A DNA stretch of 64,000 bases. It comes from Pleurostoma richardsiae (lineage: Eukaryota > Ascomycota > Sordariomycetes > Calosphaeriales > Pleurostomataceae). The notes beneath the pieces are model-generated. The model was not told where the DNA came from. It ran no database searches and was given only the letters and a program-made list of their open reading frames with translations. A program made the translations under genes and the position numbers. Shown in pieces: positions 47,412 to 59,668 of this stretch. How positions within the stretch are numbered: position 1 is the first letter of the stretch; each line of letters begins with the position of its first letter. The stretch is from positions 1,736,001 to 1,800,000 of the forward strand of contig JANBVO010000002.1 of the NCBI GenBank assembly GCA_030052745.1, written 5' to 3'.

Positions 47412-50400
47412 ATGAGGATCGCGATTCGTGAGCAGTTGGCCGCTCTGGTTCTTCTTGCTGTTCTGACGGCCCTCGCTGTCGTGTCCATCCCAGTATGGAT
47501 CTACGTCCACAACTTCGTCGTCGGTGTCGGAACAGACGGGCTCTCCCTGACGGCGTCACTGAAGGCGGCGCGGATATCGTCCGAAATAGAACTGATTCAG
47601 ACGACATGTCAGTCCATATCTAGCAGGATCCTCATCCAGAGGGCATTGACCCGCTACTACCAGGGGAATACCACCGACTCGAATTGGACTCAGGCTGCTG
47701 AGGACCTGAATAGTGCACTCAGCACCACCTCGACGCTCAGTCTGCTGCAGGCCAAACTTTATCCCAGGAACGACACCGGCTCTCCTGGCGGCCTTATGAA
47801 CATCACCGGAAGCTCGATTCCCCCGATCGAACTTCCTTACACCACACCCAGCGGAGTACGCCCGCTCCTGGGTGACACCCAGGATGGCTATCCCGCGATG
47901 CTCTACCCAAACATCACTTACAACAACACGGGAGTGCCAAACCCATACATGCCTTCGACGAATGTCACCACCGCAAGTGCCTTCCCAGATGTGCGCCTCA
48001 GTAACAATGGGGGCCTGGTGCTAGGCCCCTTGATGGTTAACGAGACCTACGCCCTCATATCACTTACCGTCCCTGTCAGGGACAACAACGTCAGCCGCTA
48101 CATTCTCGGCTACCTCACATTCGTCGCCTCGGCATCCTCCATAATTGATATCCAGACATCGCGTGAGGGGCTGGGAAACACGGGTGTGGTCTTGATCATC
48201 GGCCCGAGTTCACCGTCGAATAGGTTCAACGCCTCGGATCCCGCTAGCAACGCAACATATGTGCCTCCCCACAAAGAGAAGTTTGGCAAGACGCCAGTCC
48301 ATTTCATCCTCCCCCCTCTTCCTGCTCCAAACGGTGCTGATCGGCACACGGAGCATAACTACGAATCCGGGCAATTCGACGACAGCTTTCCGCTGAGCTC
48401 CTTCCCGGTTGCCTTCAAGGACTTCTCAGAGCGGATTGATACGATAAACAACGCCAGTGCTGACCTCTCCTCGAAGAATGAAGAAGGACACAAGGTCGCC
48501 GTCGGGTTTGCGCGTCCACAGACGTCCCTCGTCAACTGGACCGTCATCATCGAGCAAGACAAAAATGAGGCATATAACGCGATTAACACCTTGCGAGATA
48601 TCCTGCTAGGGTGTGTGTTTGGGACAGTGGGTGTGGTCCTTCTGTTCATCTTGCCGTGCGCCCATTTCAGCGTCATGCCAATCCGAAGGCTCAGAGACGC
48701 GACGGAGAAGTCTATCTTGCCGCCCGGCTATTATGACGAACTGGAGGAGTTTGAAATCGACGAGGAGGGCCAGAACTCGGCAAGCGTATCTCGGCGATCG
48801 AAGCAAAAAGGATTCGTTGCCTGGCTGTCGCGCAAACTTGGCTACAACAAGAGGTTAAGAGCGAGGGCGGCGACTGATGCGGATTCAACTCGTCGGGTCT
48901 TCAAAATTCCAGGCAAGGTCGAGACCAGAAAACACTTGATAACTGACGAGCTCACGGAGCTTACGGAGACATTCAACGCGATGTCTGACGAGCTTCTGAA
49001 GCAATACACTCAGCTCGACGAGAAGGTCGCGGAGCGGACGAGGGAGCTGGAGATCAGCAAGAAGGCCGCCGAGGCCGCCAACGAGAGCAAAACCCTATTC
49101 ATCGCTAACATCTCGCACGAGCTCAAGACACCGCTGAACGGCATCATGGGCATGTGCGCCGTGTGCATGGAGGAAGATGATATCATCAGAATCAAGCAGT
49201 CTCTGAAGACGCTCTACAAATCAGGTATGATTTTATCTGGGGGATAGGTCGAATCCGCTGTAGCTAATATCGTTAGGTGATCTTCTCCTCCATCTGCTCG
49301 AGGATCTCTTGAGCTTCTCAAAGAATCAGATCGGGCAGCAAGTTAGTCTAGAAGAAAGGGAGTTTCGATTGGGCGACATCCGCTCGCAGATGCTCTCCAT
49401 CTTTGACAAGCAGGTCCGGGAAGGCCGCATCACGTTTACGGTCCATTTCATCGGATCGGAAAGCATCGACATCACTACGAACGGAGAGACGAACACGCTT
49501 GAGAAGAAGTTGCCAGCCCTAGGTCCTCCTGGCATGGGCCGGTTAAAAGATATGTGCCTCTGGGGTGATCAGCACAGGATATTGCAGGTGATGATCAACC
49601 TTGTTAGCAACAGTCTCAAGTTCACGCCTCCGGGCGGCAAGGTCGATCTCCGGATAAGATGCGTGGGCGAGATAGAGCAGCCCAGCGATGAGAGCAGGGC
49701 GTCGTCTTTCTCCAAGAACTCGAATCGTGCTAGTCGGTCCCGCCACAGGGTCGGTTCTGGGTCAACACATTCGGCGAGCTCCAAGGGCGCCGCGCCGTCG
49801 CCATCTGCCCAAGCTCAGCTCCAGAAGGGAACGGCGCTTTCCATAAATCCATTAGATCCCAAGGCAGCGCCTCACGTCCACGTCCGAGAGAGGTCACCGA
49901 CGCCACCGCCTCCTAACGCGAAGACGTACCTATTCGAGTTTGAAGTCGAGGATAGTGGCCCCGGTATCCCGGAGCACATGCAGCAGCGGGTTTTCGAGCC
50001 CTTCGTCCAGGGCGATCTGGGCCTAAGTAAGAAATTCGGAGGCACTGGGCTGGGTCTGAGCATCTGCTCGCAACTGGCAACGTTGATGGGAGGCACTATT
50101 ACGCTGAAGAGCACACTTGGCGTTGGCACAGTCTTTACGATGCAGATCCCGCTCAAATACGTAAAGGACAGGTATGGTCCCTCTCGCTATTCCTCTGCTT
50201 TACTTACAGTCGGCTAACAGCCCCTCTAGAGCCTCTAGTACAGCGTCTAGCAGTGTTCTAGGTTCCCGGCCCGCAAGCGTCGGGTCTGCCGATGGTGAAA
50301 ACCACCGCAACTCGATCGGGAAGCCGGCAACCGACTCTAAGACCACAGCTACGGCGAGCGTGCTCGACACTCAACCTCGCCTCGTCGGACTGAGCCAACC

Positions 50401-51058
50401 TTTCTTCGCGTCAACTCCTCACCCAGGACCTCGCAGCAAGGAAGACCAAATGGCGGCCATTGACAGAGCCATGGCCAATAAATCGGGTCAGGGCAAGCTG
50501 CGTGTCCTTGTTGCAGACGACAACTCTACCAATGTCGAGGTGGTCAGCAGGATGCTCAAGCTAGAAGACGTCTACGATGTCACCATCGCGAAAGATGGGC
50601 AGGAGGCGTACGACCTAGTCAAGGCGAATATGGAAATGAACCGGCGCTTTGATGTCATCTTCATGGACATACAGATGCCGAACCTGGACGGCCTCCAGAG
50701 CACGCGGCTGATCCGCAAGATGGGCTACAACGCGCCCATCGTGGCGTTGACGGCGTTCTCGGAAGAGAGCAACGTTAAGGAGTGCATGGAGTCCGGCATG
50801 GATGAGTTCCTCAGCAAACCTATCCGGCGGCCGGCGCTGAAGCAGGTGCTCCAGAAGTTCGCCACGATACCAGAGGAGCCCGAGACGAGCTCCCTGACGA
50901 GGAGGAGCACGCCGGAGAAGTCGAACACGCCGACCCAGGAGGCGGATAAGAGAGATCTTGGGACGACAGAAAGCTCGCCGGCTGTCAGTCCTTTCACCAA
51001 GGTGGAGCCGCACCCGAACGGGATTGCGCAAGCCGGTGGTGCTCAGGCGGGGTCATAA
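47412..51058 (+). CDS. SLN1: SLN1-type hybrid histidine kinase (osmosensor)
   Basis: Three exons (47412-49224, 49277-50171, 50221-51058) encode about 1181 residues. Membrane segment 1 is at residues 9-33; a large extracellular domain with many N-glycosylation sites follows; segment 2 is near 395-420 and is followed by a HAMP-like linker ([11 protein letters not shown]). A coiled coil leads to the H box [15 protein letters not shown] with His569, the N box [14 protein letters not shown], the G1 DSGPGI and G2 GGTGLGLSI motifs. After a Ser/Pro linker the receiver domain has an acidic DDN start, phospho-acceptor Asp1052 in [11 protein letters not shown], Thr in ALTAFS and Lys in LSKPIRR. The order and two membrane spans match fungal group VI kinases (Sln1, TcsB), which signal through Ypd1 to the HOG MAP-kinase pathway. 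Confidence 0.95.
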
Positions 51059-52605
51059 TCCATCTACATGGTCTTATTTCTTCCATCAGTATCCGGTTAC
51101 AAAAGAGTGCCCGGTGGGTGTGCACTCACTCCAACCGGGAGACGGATCGATACTACAGAGCGCTTGTAGCAAGACTTTTGGGAACAGGCAGCAAAATTTC
51201 GGTGGCGGCGTAAAGGCGTTCTCTGATCTCCAACCTCATTTCGCAGACTACTGCCAATTCCCCTCCTCCAGGTCCAGGTGTGGCCACGGGAGAAACCTGG
51301 GAGACACATGTACCAATCGCATCTTTGGCTTTTCTTCATTTTCTTCTGGGAGGCGGACAACACATCTTGGCGGTCGGCGCGGAAAGGGGCGGGGGTCCTT
51401 TCTTAATTTTCTCAGCGGGTGATATCAAAAAGCAACGATTCCTGGAAAGGGGGGGAGTTTGTTCACATTTTTGTAACTACCTATTTCCGCCGCCGCCTAA
51501 CTGCGGGACGACGATTTGTGTATTCGTCCATACAAGGCGGCCGGCGTGGGAGGAAGACAAGACGAAGAGGAGCTTTCGCTCCATCATAAGACAGAGTTCG
51601 TGTACAACCTCCGATACAGACCGACGAATGCGTCCGTGGGAGAATATGAACGCCCATGTAATGTTGATTCAATCCTTGGCTTGCCGTTGTCTCCTGTGTG
51701 ATGCCCCTTCCGCTTCAGTTGAGGTGCCGTGATGTGGAGTAAAGTGAATTCTTCGAGAATACGCCAAGGCGAGGGTGCTTCTCGTGAACAGGAGGGGTGG
51801 AGAGGCTCTTCTTGTGAGGCACGACATGTCTGTGCTCCGAGCTCTGATGTAAAGCGGTGCACTCAAGGTGCGCGAGCCGCAAGGGACGTGCCTAAGTCTC
51901 TAACATATATATCTGTGACACAGTCACGAAGACGCAGATGACCGAGGTTGTTACCAGGCCCATGCACGAACGTAGCACTCAGCTGCCTCTGTGTCCATAG
52001 TTTGTTATCATTTCCATGATTCAGTCGAATAACATACAGAGAAACTAGAAAGCCTTCCATATACGTTACAAGACAGAAGAAGCAAGAACCCAGAAATGCA
52101 GATGCACTACCCCCCTGCCATGGGTGAACCCTAACCCGTATTCCAGTCCGTATGCCGACAGCGATCCGGCACAGCAGGGACCATAAACAGACGTGCCATC
52201 GCGGAGCAGCATCCCCGCGGGAATCCACCGCCGAGGGAAGCTCCGCCGTCCATTTTAACTCCAGGGGGAACACAATCCAGTCAATAGTAAACCCGCACAT
52301 CAAAGTGCCCAGGAGGTTCGATCCAGGAAGACGTGCGGCTGCCACTGCACACACATCGGTTCCAACATCTCGACCCGGTATCCACCGGTACCCCGTCGTA
52401 TTCACGACCCAACAAGGAGGAAAAACAATTGAGCCCTTCCATAACGCCGTGATCCGGGGCCGAAAGAGGTATCCGTTAACAAACAAGAACCAGTAAAGAG
52501 ACAAGAAGAAAAATTGTCCAACAGCGCGGAGAGAAATCAACCGCCAGACGAGGGGGTGATGAGGACACAGCGAAGGCGGAGGCGATGACGGGACGAGCCT
52601 GGCGC
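51059..52605. other. Convergent intergenic region (SLN1-type / MAF1)
   Basis: The 1.5 kb lies between two converging stop codons and must hold both 3' untranslated regions. A 248-codon open frame on the minus strand (51863-52609) overlaps the MAF1 stop region; it has no recognisable motif and is not accepted. No repeat or RNA gene was seen. Confidence 0.5.
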
Positions 52606-53790
52606 TCACTCAATCTCCATGCGGCCGGCGATATCCTCGCTCACGCCGCGCGAGGGACTGCTCCCCCGCCGGCCGTTGTGCCCGGAGTCGTCATCCTCGT
52701 CGTCATCCTCCTCCACGTCCTCGTCGCTCTCGTCCTCGTCCATCACCTCGTCGTAGTCGTCTCCATAGTCGCCCGCAAACTCGTCCAGCTCGCCGTCGTT
52801 GTCGCGGTTCCAGACCATCCCGTCCGAGTAGTCGTCCTCGTCGTCGCTGGCGATGACCCTCTCCGCGTACCTGTCCCCGAGCCAGAACCCGGCGCGCTTG
52901 TTCGCGCCGCCGCCGCCTAGCCCGGTACCCGCCCGCCGCTTCAGGTGCGCCGCGCCGGCCAGCAGCCGCGGGCTGCCGACGCTGCTCATGACCGGCACCC
53001 CGCGCGCGTACAGGTACGCGACGCGCTTGAGCGCCTTGTTGAAGAAGAAGTGGTGGAAGGCCCAGATGGCGCCCGCCTCCTCCTCGAAGGGGTCGTCGGC
53101 GGGCTGGTACGTGAAGACGGTGCAGTCCTTGAGCGTCATCTCCTTGTCGATGAGCGCCCACATGTGCGGGCCCCACGCCGGCGCGGCCTCGACGGCGCCC
53201 GCCGACGAGCCGTAGCTGCCGCCGCCGCCGCCCTGAGGCAGCAGCGGCGCGTCGAGCGACGAGGCCCCCGGGCCGCGCACGCTGCCGAGCGTGCTGTCCA
53301 GGTTCATCATGACCTTGCGCAGGCTCTTCTCGCGCTTAAAGTCCGAAGGGCGTAGCACGTGGCTGAAGTCGTAGTCCGGGTGGGACGCGTTGAGCGTGGC
53401 GATCAGGTACGCGAAGGTGCGCCGGCTCGAGATCTCGGAGAGGTTGCCGAAGGGGCTCGAGCGCGACAGGTTGAGGCTGGCCGAGAGGGACTCGCGCTGC
53501 GGCGGAGAGAGGCTGGCGCCGAACTTGAGGAGCGCGGCGTGCTGCGACTCGAGCGACTTGTCGATGTTCTTCATCAGCTTCTTGTCGGTACCCGCAGCCT
53601 TGGTCGTGTACATGTCGCAGCCGCCCGTTACGTGGCAGTCGGGCGTGTCGAAGTTGAGCGCGCTCGCGACGATGTCAAAGTCGCGCAGCGGTAAGAACTA
53701 TTGGAAATGGGTTGAGCATGATGACCGCTGCAAGTGGGAAATGGACCGAGGGCGGCGTTCAGGATTCAAAGGGAGCTTCCTTACCTTCAT
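52606..53790 (-). CDS. MAF1: MAF1, repressor of RNA polymerase III transcription
   Basis: Two exons: 53790-53785, which holds only ATG AAG, and 53697-52606; the 87-nt intron has a GTAAGG donor and an AATAG acceptor. The joined start MKFLPLRDFDIV is the conserved N-terminus of Maf1, which strongly supports the two-codon first exon. The product is about 365 residues. Conserved blocks follow: NFDTPDCHVTGGCD, TTKAAGTDKKLMKNI, SRRTFAYLIATLNASHPDYDF, and WALIDKEMTLKDCTVFTYQPADDPF with AIWAFHHFFFNK. A Gly/Ser-rich linker and a long acidic tail (runs of D and E, about residues 275-345) are typical of fungal Maf1. Under starvation dephosphorylated Maf1 enters the nucleus and blocks Pol III. Confidence 0.93.
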
Positions 53791-55229
53791 CTTGTCGGTA
53801 TTTGGTGTGTAAGTCGGGGATCCTGGTTTTGGGATATGGTGCACGTCGCAATCGCAACGTGGTGGGTGATGTCAGCCTAGAACCTGCGTGTAACCTAGGC
53901 AATGCTTCGTCGGCGTCGCGATATCGGTGGGATCGGCGTGGTGGATCGGATGCAATTCGTGTACGATGTAGTACGAAAGAAGAGCTCTGATGATGTCGAG
54001 GACGCCTGCCCAAGCGCTCAGTGCTCGGGGGGAGAATGAGGGTAGTTGAGTTGTGGTGCTGGGTTCGTGATGATGTTATCTGCGAAACGCTTCGGCGGTG
54101 GTCGGAGAAGCAGCGGTTGGGGCCCTGTTGTCAGTCCAAATAAGAGGAAACGATTGCTAGGCGCGGAGGGCGTCTAGCAGACAATCGGGGTCGCGGCAGG
54201 CATCATAGAAAGAGGGTTTCTGGTGATGGTTGTTGGGATTGATGTTGAAGGAGGGAATGAACCAGTGGTGCGAGGGTTGGAATGAGCGACTCGGCGGGGG
54301 ACGGAGGCGGCAGTGACTTGTAGTGCATGGATCCTGGGAGTTGGATGGTTCGGTTGGTGTGACCCGTGGTGTCTGACAAGTCTGTCTGATCCGGCTGGCT
54401 GCGACTGCCCAGTTCCCACCTTGCTGGGAACAAAGAAACCCGGGCCCTGCGGGCATGCTACAACCTTAGTATGCTCAGAGGGTCGTGCGGGGCCACTTGA
54501 TGGGGGGTAAAGTTGGATCGATCAGCGCTGGCTATCTATCTGCCTTTGCCGTAACGAATGAGAAGCCGGGCAAAGGGCGGGAAGCGAATGAGGTGCCGTT
54601 GAGCCGCCACGAGCACCGAATCAAGGCGTAGAGGCATCCATCAACCTTCAGCAGAGGTCCCCTTTTTCAGGGGAGAGCTATCACAGCGAGGAGAAGGAAT
54701 GTATGGGAACCGCCGACGGACGTCATTGCAACGCGTCGGTCTCTATTAGCAGCTGGATCATCCCGGTCTTGCTCCGAGAGCTTGCCTGATGGCATCCGCC
54801 CAATCCGTTTGTTCTCCACGTCCACGTTCGCGTAGTATGGTGCACCCGTTTCCCAGTCCCAAGTATAGCATCTAAGCATCCAACCTGCGGCCGTCAGACA
54901 GCCGCCTCAGAGGGAGGGCATAATGCCTTCCCGATTGTGCCTTTCGGTGCTACTTCGCGACGCAATATCATCCGAACTCCGCGTCAATTCATGTCCCTAT
55001 CGTGCCTCCAACATTCTCGGGAGGGTATGGTCGCCGCGCCTCTCACTCGATGAGCCCAACTTCCTTCAGTTTGTTTTGTATGTGCTCCATAGCCTGTGCA
55101 GAAATGGAGATCCGTATTAGTTGTAATCCGCCGGAAGATGGTATGCTCAAATCGGAACCGCGTGGGGGGAAGATGATAGGTCGAGCAGAGGGAGGAAGGA
55201 GATGCTGGTGAGTAGTACATATCGCAGCT
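53791..55229. other. Upstream region of MAF1 and 3' flank of AP-1 sigma
   Basis: About 1.4 kb between two minus-strand genes. The part next to 53790 should hold the MAF1 promoter and leader; the right end holds the AP-1 sigma 3' untranslated region. Short open frames have no supporting features. Confidence 0.5.
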
Positions 55230-56082
55230 CTACATGATCTTCGTGACTTCGTCCTCGACCTGAGAAGAGAGAAGCAGGGGTCAGCAAGAGACTCCCTGCA
55301 CGAGAAATGCGCGCAGTCGAAAAGGAATCGCGCCGCAGCCGAGGAGATTGAGTCGCGAAGAGAAAGACGGAACATTGATGGAACCTCAAGATTGAGAAAC
55401 AGGGAAGCGGCACGGTACGAACCTCCATATCCTCTAGGGAGTCTTGCTGCGAGATGCACCGTAACACATTTTTCTTGCTGCTTTCCTGCAGCTCGCCGGC
55501 CAGCAGCAGCTCGTCTAGGATATAGTATGCCTTGGTGAAGGAGAAGATGATATCTAGCTCGCACACGTTTCCGTAGTACTTGTCCATCTGCTCGACGTAA
55601 CGGTGGATGATCTCGAGAGTGATCAGCTCGTTGTCGTCAGACGAGCATCCGGCGATGAAGAAGAGAGACGCATATCGGCGGTAGACAATCTTGCTATCTA
55701 TATTTAGTCGATATTAGTATCACTAGGAAACGACTGCATGATAAGAGAACGGCTGATGATGGGAGGACTGCGTGCGATCACTCACCCTTGTACTCGAGAA
55801 AGTTGCACATGCGAGTGCGCCGCGCAAGGACAAGCTGGGAGACGTCCTTGACAATCTTTGCCTTCTCCCTAGGGGACAGAGTCATGAACCATTTGGCCAG
55901 ACGCTGCAAAGGGTTCGATGTCAGCTGCGAGGCTCGCCTGCATCGGGCTTGGGCATGCCTGGCGAGCGAAGAGGGAGACTTACGACCTTGCCCTGCCGGG
56001 AGAGCAGGATCAGATAGCTGCAGCATGGCGATTAGCAGTCGGCGAGTCGTAATAGGGATGGGAAATCGTACTTGATGGCCAT
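55230..56082 (-). CDS. APS1: AP-1 clathrin adaptor complex small (sigma) subunit
   Basis: Five exons (56082-56072, 56017-55984, 55903-55786, 55697-55423, 55259-55230) encode 155 residues, the normal length. The first exon is only 11 nt, and the joined start [15 protein letters not shown] is the conserved sigma-1 N-terminus. Further family motifs: [75 protein letters not shown], then [15 protein letters not shown] and SLEDME at the end. The 163-nt last intron has a GTTCGT donor, weaker than the others, but the join gives the expected VEDEV ending. AP-1 sorts cargo between the trans-Golgi and endosomes. Confidence 0.93.
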
Positions 56083-57398
56083 GGCCGTATCTGGCGGTCA
56101 CAGAGGGCGAGACACGGTGACGGTAGAAGGAGAGAAGATGGGTGCTTTTTAATGAGTGGGATGGTTATGCGAGCAAGTGTCCTTCGAAAGTCGATAGAAA
56201 GGTCGGCCACGAATTTGCGACTGTGGCTTACTCCACCTCCCGCAAATGCAACTTACCCGCACCGCAGACCGTCTTAAGAGCACCAAGATACCCCAACGTC
56301 AACCGCCAGCAACGAAGCGACCAACGGAAACCTCAAGCAAGGGAGTACCCGTGTGTATGGACATCACCGTTCGTTGATGCTCTACTTTAGATCTCGAGAC
56401 AATCCCACCCAAGTCACGAGGTGCAAGGTATTCATTTGGATGATTGGACGATCCGCAGTCAATCCGCTCATAACAGCGCGGACAGCAAATCGGACGTCTC
56501 CATCTTTCTCTCTCGTCTGCTCCTTAAACGACGATAACAGGTTCTCTACGGTATCATTTTCCTCTTCCTCTTTTATGGAAGGGGCTGGCCACCCGAGATG
56601 CGAGTGTCTGAACAACCAAACCTCTAAGGGAAACCAGAGATACATTCAGCATAAGTACTCCGCAGCAAATCGGCTATGCATTCCAAGTGGTACAGCACTG
56701 TTAGTTACTGGTACAGCTGTTAGCCGACTTTCTTCCCTGCCCTTCACACCTTCAACAACTTCATCAAGCCAAGGTCTTGCAGGTGAGCATGAAGCAGTGT
56801 AACCATGCTGTAGTGGGGGTTTGGCTGCGGGCTCCCCCCGCGCAGCTTGCTAAATCGGGGAATGTCTGCAGCGGAGACGTCGAGGACTCAGATGTTCTTA
56901 TCCTGATGGCCCGCCCGGGGTCCTCTCCCTCAAGTCCCAATGGGCTCAGCAACCACTGACAAAGGTACTCGGGAGCACGTCAGTGACTAGAGCCTACGAC
57001 ACAACATGTAGGTGACCGACTGACCATGCAGAGAAGGATGACAACCCACCCAACGGTTCAGCAGCTGTGTCGTCCTTAGCACAACACCTACGGGCCCGTC
57101 GACCTTCTCACCTTATACCACAGCGTCCCCCCTCTCGCCTAGATCGTCTTTCTCCATTGCTGGTGCTTTGGATTGCCGTCTTGTCTCGAGACCACGGTAG
57201 GAGAGTTGCGAGACTCGTGGTCGCGGTCATTAATAAGCCAGCAACTGGTCGACCCCACTAGCATCTGCCGACTTCGCGCGGTCGCAAAAGCCTAATCGCG
57301 GCATACTGACGGAGAGTTTTTTCTCTTCGCAGTTCGTCACCGCGCTGGGAAGTCTCCGAGAGCATAATAAAGAGACCGAGACCACCTGTCCCGTCCAG
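56083..57398. promoter_or_regulatory. Divergent promoter region of AP-1 sigma and GCL modifier
   Basis: The start codons of the minus-strand AP-1 sigma gene and the plus-strand glutamate-cysteine ligase regulatory gene face away from each other across 1.3 kb, so both promoters lie here. No TATA box, tRNA or reading frame could be supported. An AP-1/Yap1-type stress site was looked for and not clearly found. Confidence 0.45.
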
Positions 57399-58543
57399 AT
57401 GGCCAAGCTGATCCTTTCCACCGGGTGCGTTGCACTGCCCTCCCTCCCTCACCTCCTCCGCCGTCACCTCGGCGGGCAGGCGGATGTTCTCAGAACCTAG
57501 ACTGATTGCGTGACCGCAGAAACATTGTTTCCGGCGGCCCCTCCATAATCCGGAAGCCTGGTGCTTACCGGTCAAACCTAGAGCTCACCAACTCCCTTAG
57601 GAGCAACTTCCTCGCCGCGCAGGAGGAGTACGGCTCGGCGGCCCCCGCGCCTGGCACCAACGGCACCAGCAACGGTAATGGCTACGACAGCGACAGCGGC
57701 ATCGACAGCCCCAAGCGGACGCCTATCTCCGCCTGGGTCTCACAAGAAGACGACACAATATACGTGCCTCGCATTGACTGGTCTGCCGCGGGGCTCCAGG
57801 AGGAGCCCAGCCAGTATGAGGTGACAGTAAAGCTGTTCTTCCTGCCTACGGCGTCTGTCAAGGACCGCGCGCAGTATGCGAGCGAGGCGCTTGACCTGGT
57901 GCTGAAGGAGCTGCGCATCCCGCGGGTGGACCTTCTGATCGTATCTTTCCCCGGCATGTCGTTCGAGGGCGACTGCGAGTGGGAAGCCGATAAGATGAAC
58001 GCGTCGCAGGGCAATGACGAGGAGGAGCTCATGACGTGGGCGATGCTCGAGCCGTTCGTGACTGAGAAAAGCTTAGTCAAGGACCTTGGTATAGCCGAGT
58101 TCGGGAGCGAGAAGCTTTCGCGCTTCCTAGGTCAGGTCAAGGTCCGCCCCACGGTTGACCAGATCAATATCAAGAACTGCTGTAACGTCCCTCCGCCCCT
58201 TGTCAAGCTTGCCAAGGAGCAGGGTATCGAGCTGCTGGTGCACAGCGACTGCACGGACATTCTACCCAAAGGCACGCTCCGAGAGCTGCTCGGGCATGGA
58301 ATCCGAGGCGCCGGCCTCCTAGCGGACGCGCCTAAGAATGCGCCTCAGAAGGAGGACGATAACGGGCGACAGTCAAAGCGGCAGAGACTCTCGAGCCCTG
58401 CGGGAAGCGAGCGGGACGGCGTCGACGGCGGACTTCAAGGAGACCTCACTCCTCAGTGGGTGGTCAAGTATACGGCCGTCGTCAAGGACCGTGGTGTCAT
58501 CGAGAATAAGGGGTACTTCGCAGGAGCCGAGCTCCGCGGCTAG
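57399..58543 (+). CDS. Glutamate-cysteine ligase regulatory (modifier) subunit
   Basis: Two exons (57399-57424 and 57520-58543; 95-nt intron) encode about 349 residues. The join gives MAKLILSTGNIVSGGPSIIRKPG, the usual N-terminus of fungal members. The aldo-keto-reductase-like fold of the family is visible in VTVKLFFLPT, DLVLKELRIPRVDLLIVSFPG, LGIAEFGSEKLSRFL, DQINIKNCCNVPPPLV and IELLVHSDCTDILP. The C-terminus WVVKYTAVVKDRGVIENKGYFAGAEL is also conserved. The protein lowers glutathione feedback inhibition of the catalytic subunit in the first step of glutathione synthesis. A Gly/Asn/Ser linker near residue 50 and a Lys/Arg patch (KRQR) near 290 look disordered. Confidence 0.9.
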
Positions 58544-58819
58544 CCCTAAGCCCAGATTCTCGCTGCATCTACGCCAAGACAGCGACCTCCTCCTTCGAAC
58601 CTAAGCGCTACGTCTCTTTTACACTTCCCCTTGATACCACGACCTTTGCATATTCTGGAGTATTGGGTTTTGCATTACGCTGCTAGATAGCACAGCTTGA
58701 AGATCAGATAGACTCTACGGTTGAAGCCTGAGAGGCACTCGTCAGATGGTATGCGGGTTTGCAACGGCGATGATGATGACGACGGTAGTTCACAATACAA
58801 TATCCTTTTTATTGTAATC

Positions 58820-59668
58820 TCAGCCTATCATGCTTCTCTTCCGCCCACGCATCCTCACGTCTTCGAGCTTCCTGAGAACAGGGACGGCCTGCTTGAACGT
58901 CTCCTTGTATGCCCGCAGCACCTCCGCAAACAGCCCCTCGGCACGCGGGTGCGTGCTGCCAAACGCCCTCTCGAGGACGTACAGATCCACTGCCCGGTCC
59001 TCGTCCGAGGTGCTTTGGCTCGCCAGGCCGAAATCGATGAGCACAATCTCCCCGTCCAGTAGCCCGGCTCGCCCGTCGCCGTTGGACTGCGGCGCAGCCT
59101 CCTGCCCCTCTGCCCTCCACGGCCGCAGCATCATGTTGCTCGTCGTCAGGTCCCCGTGCACGATCCCCGTCCGGTGCAGCCCGCCCACCGCCTGGCCGAT
59201 CCTCCTCATCAGCCCTACGAGCTCCCTGCTGTCCCCGTTCCGCTCTCCTCCCTCCTGGCCTCCGCCCTCCCCCCCCTCGGCTATCGTCCCTATGCTGCCC
59301 TTCCCCTCCAGCCACCGGTTGATCGCCGCGCGCACCGGCTGCCCCGCGACCCACTCCATCATCATCCAGCCGGCGGCCTCGTCGACGCAGTACACGGCGG
59401 GCACGGCGACGCCCTCGCGGCGGCAGCGCGCCAGCACGCGCGCCTCGGCGAGGATGCGCTGCCGCGTCAGGCGGGCGTCGAGGACGGGGTGGCGGTAGGG
59501 CTTGGGCGGGCGGTGCTTGAGCGCGCAGGGCAGCGAGGGCAGCAGGTACGTCGTCTTGTAGAGGCGGCCCTCGGCGCCCTGGGTGATGAGCTCGGGCGGG
59601 GCGGAGGAGGGGTAGGTCAGGACCGGAGGGAGGGGGAAGGCTGGCGGAGGTGGAGGATGCCCCGCCAT
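58820..59668 (-). CDS. BUD32: EKC/KEOPS complex kinase BUD32
   Basis: A single-exon gene of 282 residues, starting at a true ATG. Family motifs: ELITQGAEGRLYKTTY, CALKHRPPKPYRHPVLD with the ATP-binding lysine, RILAEARVLARC, the catalytic loop HGDLTTSNMML, and LIDFGLASQS with the metal-binding DFG. The C-terminus RMRGRKRSMIG is the conserved basic tail. Bud32 is the atypical kinase/ATPase of KEOPS, which makes the t6A modification of tRNA and supports telomere maintenance. Compared with the roughly 260-residue yeast protein there are two low-complexity inserts (a Gly/Glu-rich one near residues 145-170 and one after NMML). It converges with the GCL modifier gene, 276 bp between stops. Confidence 0.95.
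   Translation of the reverse strand: MAGHPPPPPAFPLPPVLTYPSSAPPELITQGAEGRLYKTTYLLPSLPCALKHRPPKPYRHPVLDARLTRQRILAEARVLARCRREGVAVPAVYCVDEAAGWMMMEWVAGQPVRAAINRWLEGKGSIGTIAEGGEGGGQEGGERNGDSRELVGLMRRIGQAVGGLHRTGIVHGDLTTSNMMLRPWRAEGQEAAPQSNGDGRAGLLDGEIVLIDFGLASQSTSDEDRAVDLYVLERAFGSTHPRAEGLFAEVLRAYKETFKQAVPVLRKLEDVRMRGRKRSMIG

Noticed and set aside
51863-52609. 248-codon minus-strand frame overlapping the MAF1 stop
   Set aside because: No protein-like pattern. It overlaps the MAF1 coding end in another frame and falls in a convergent 3' region.
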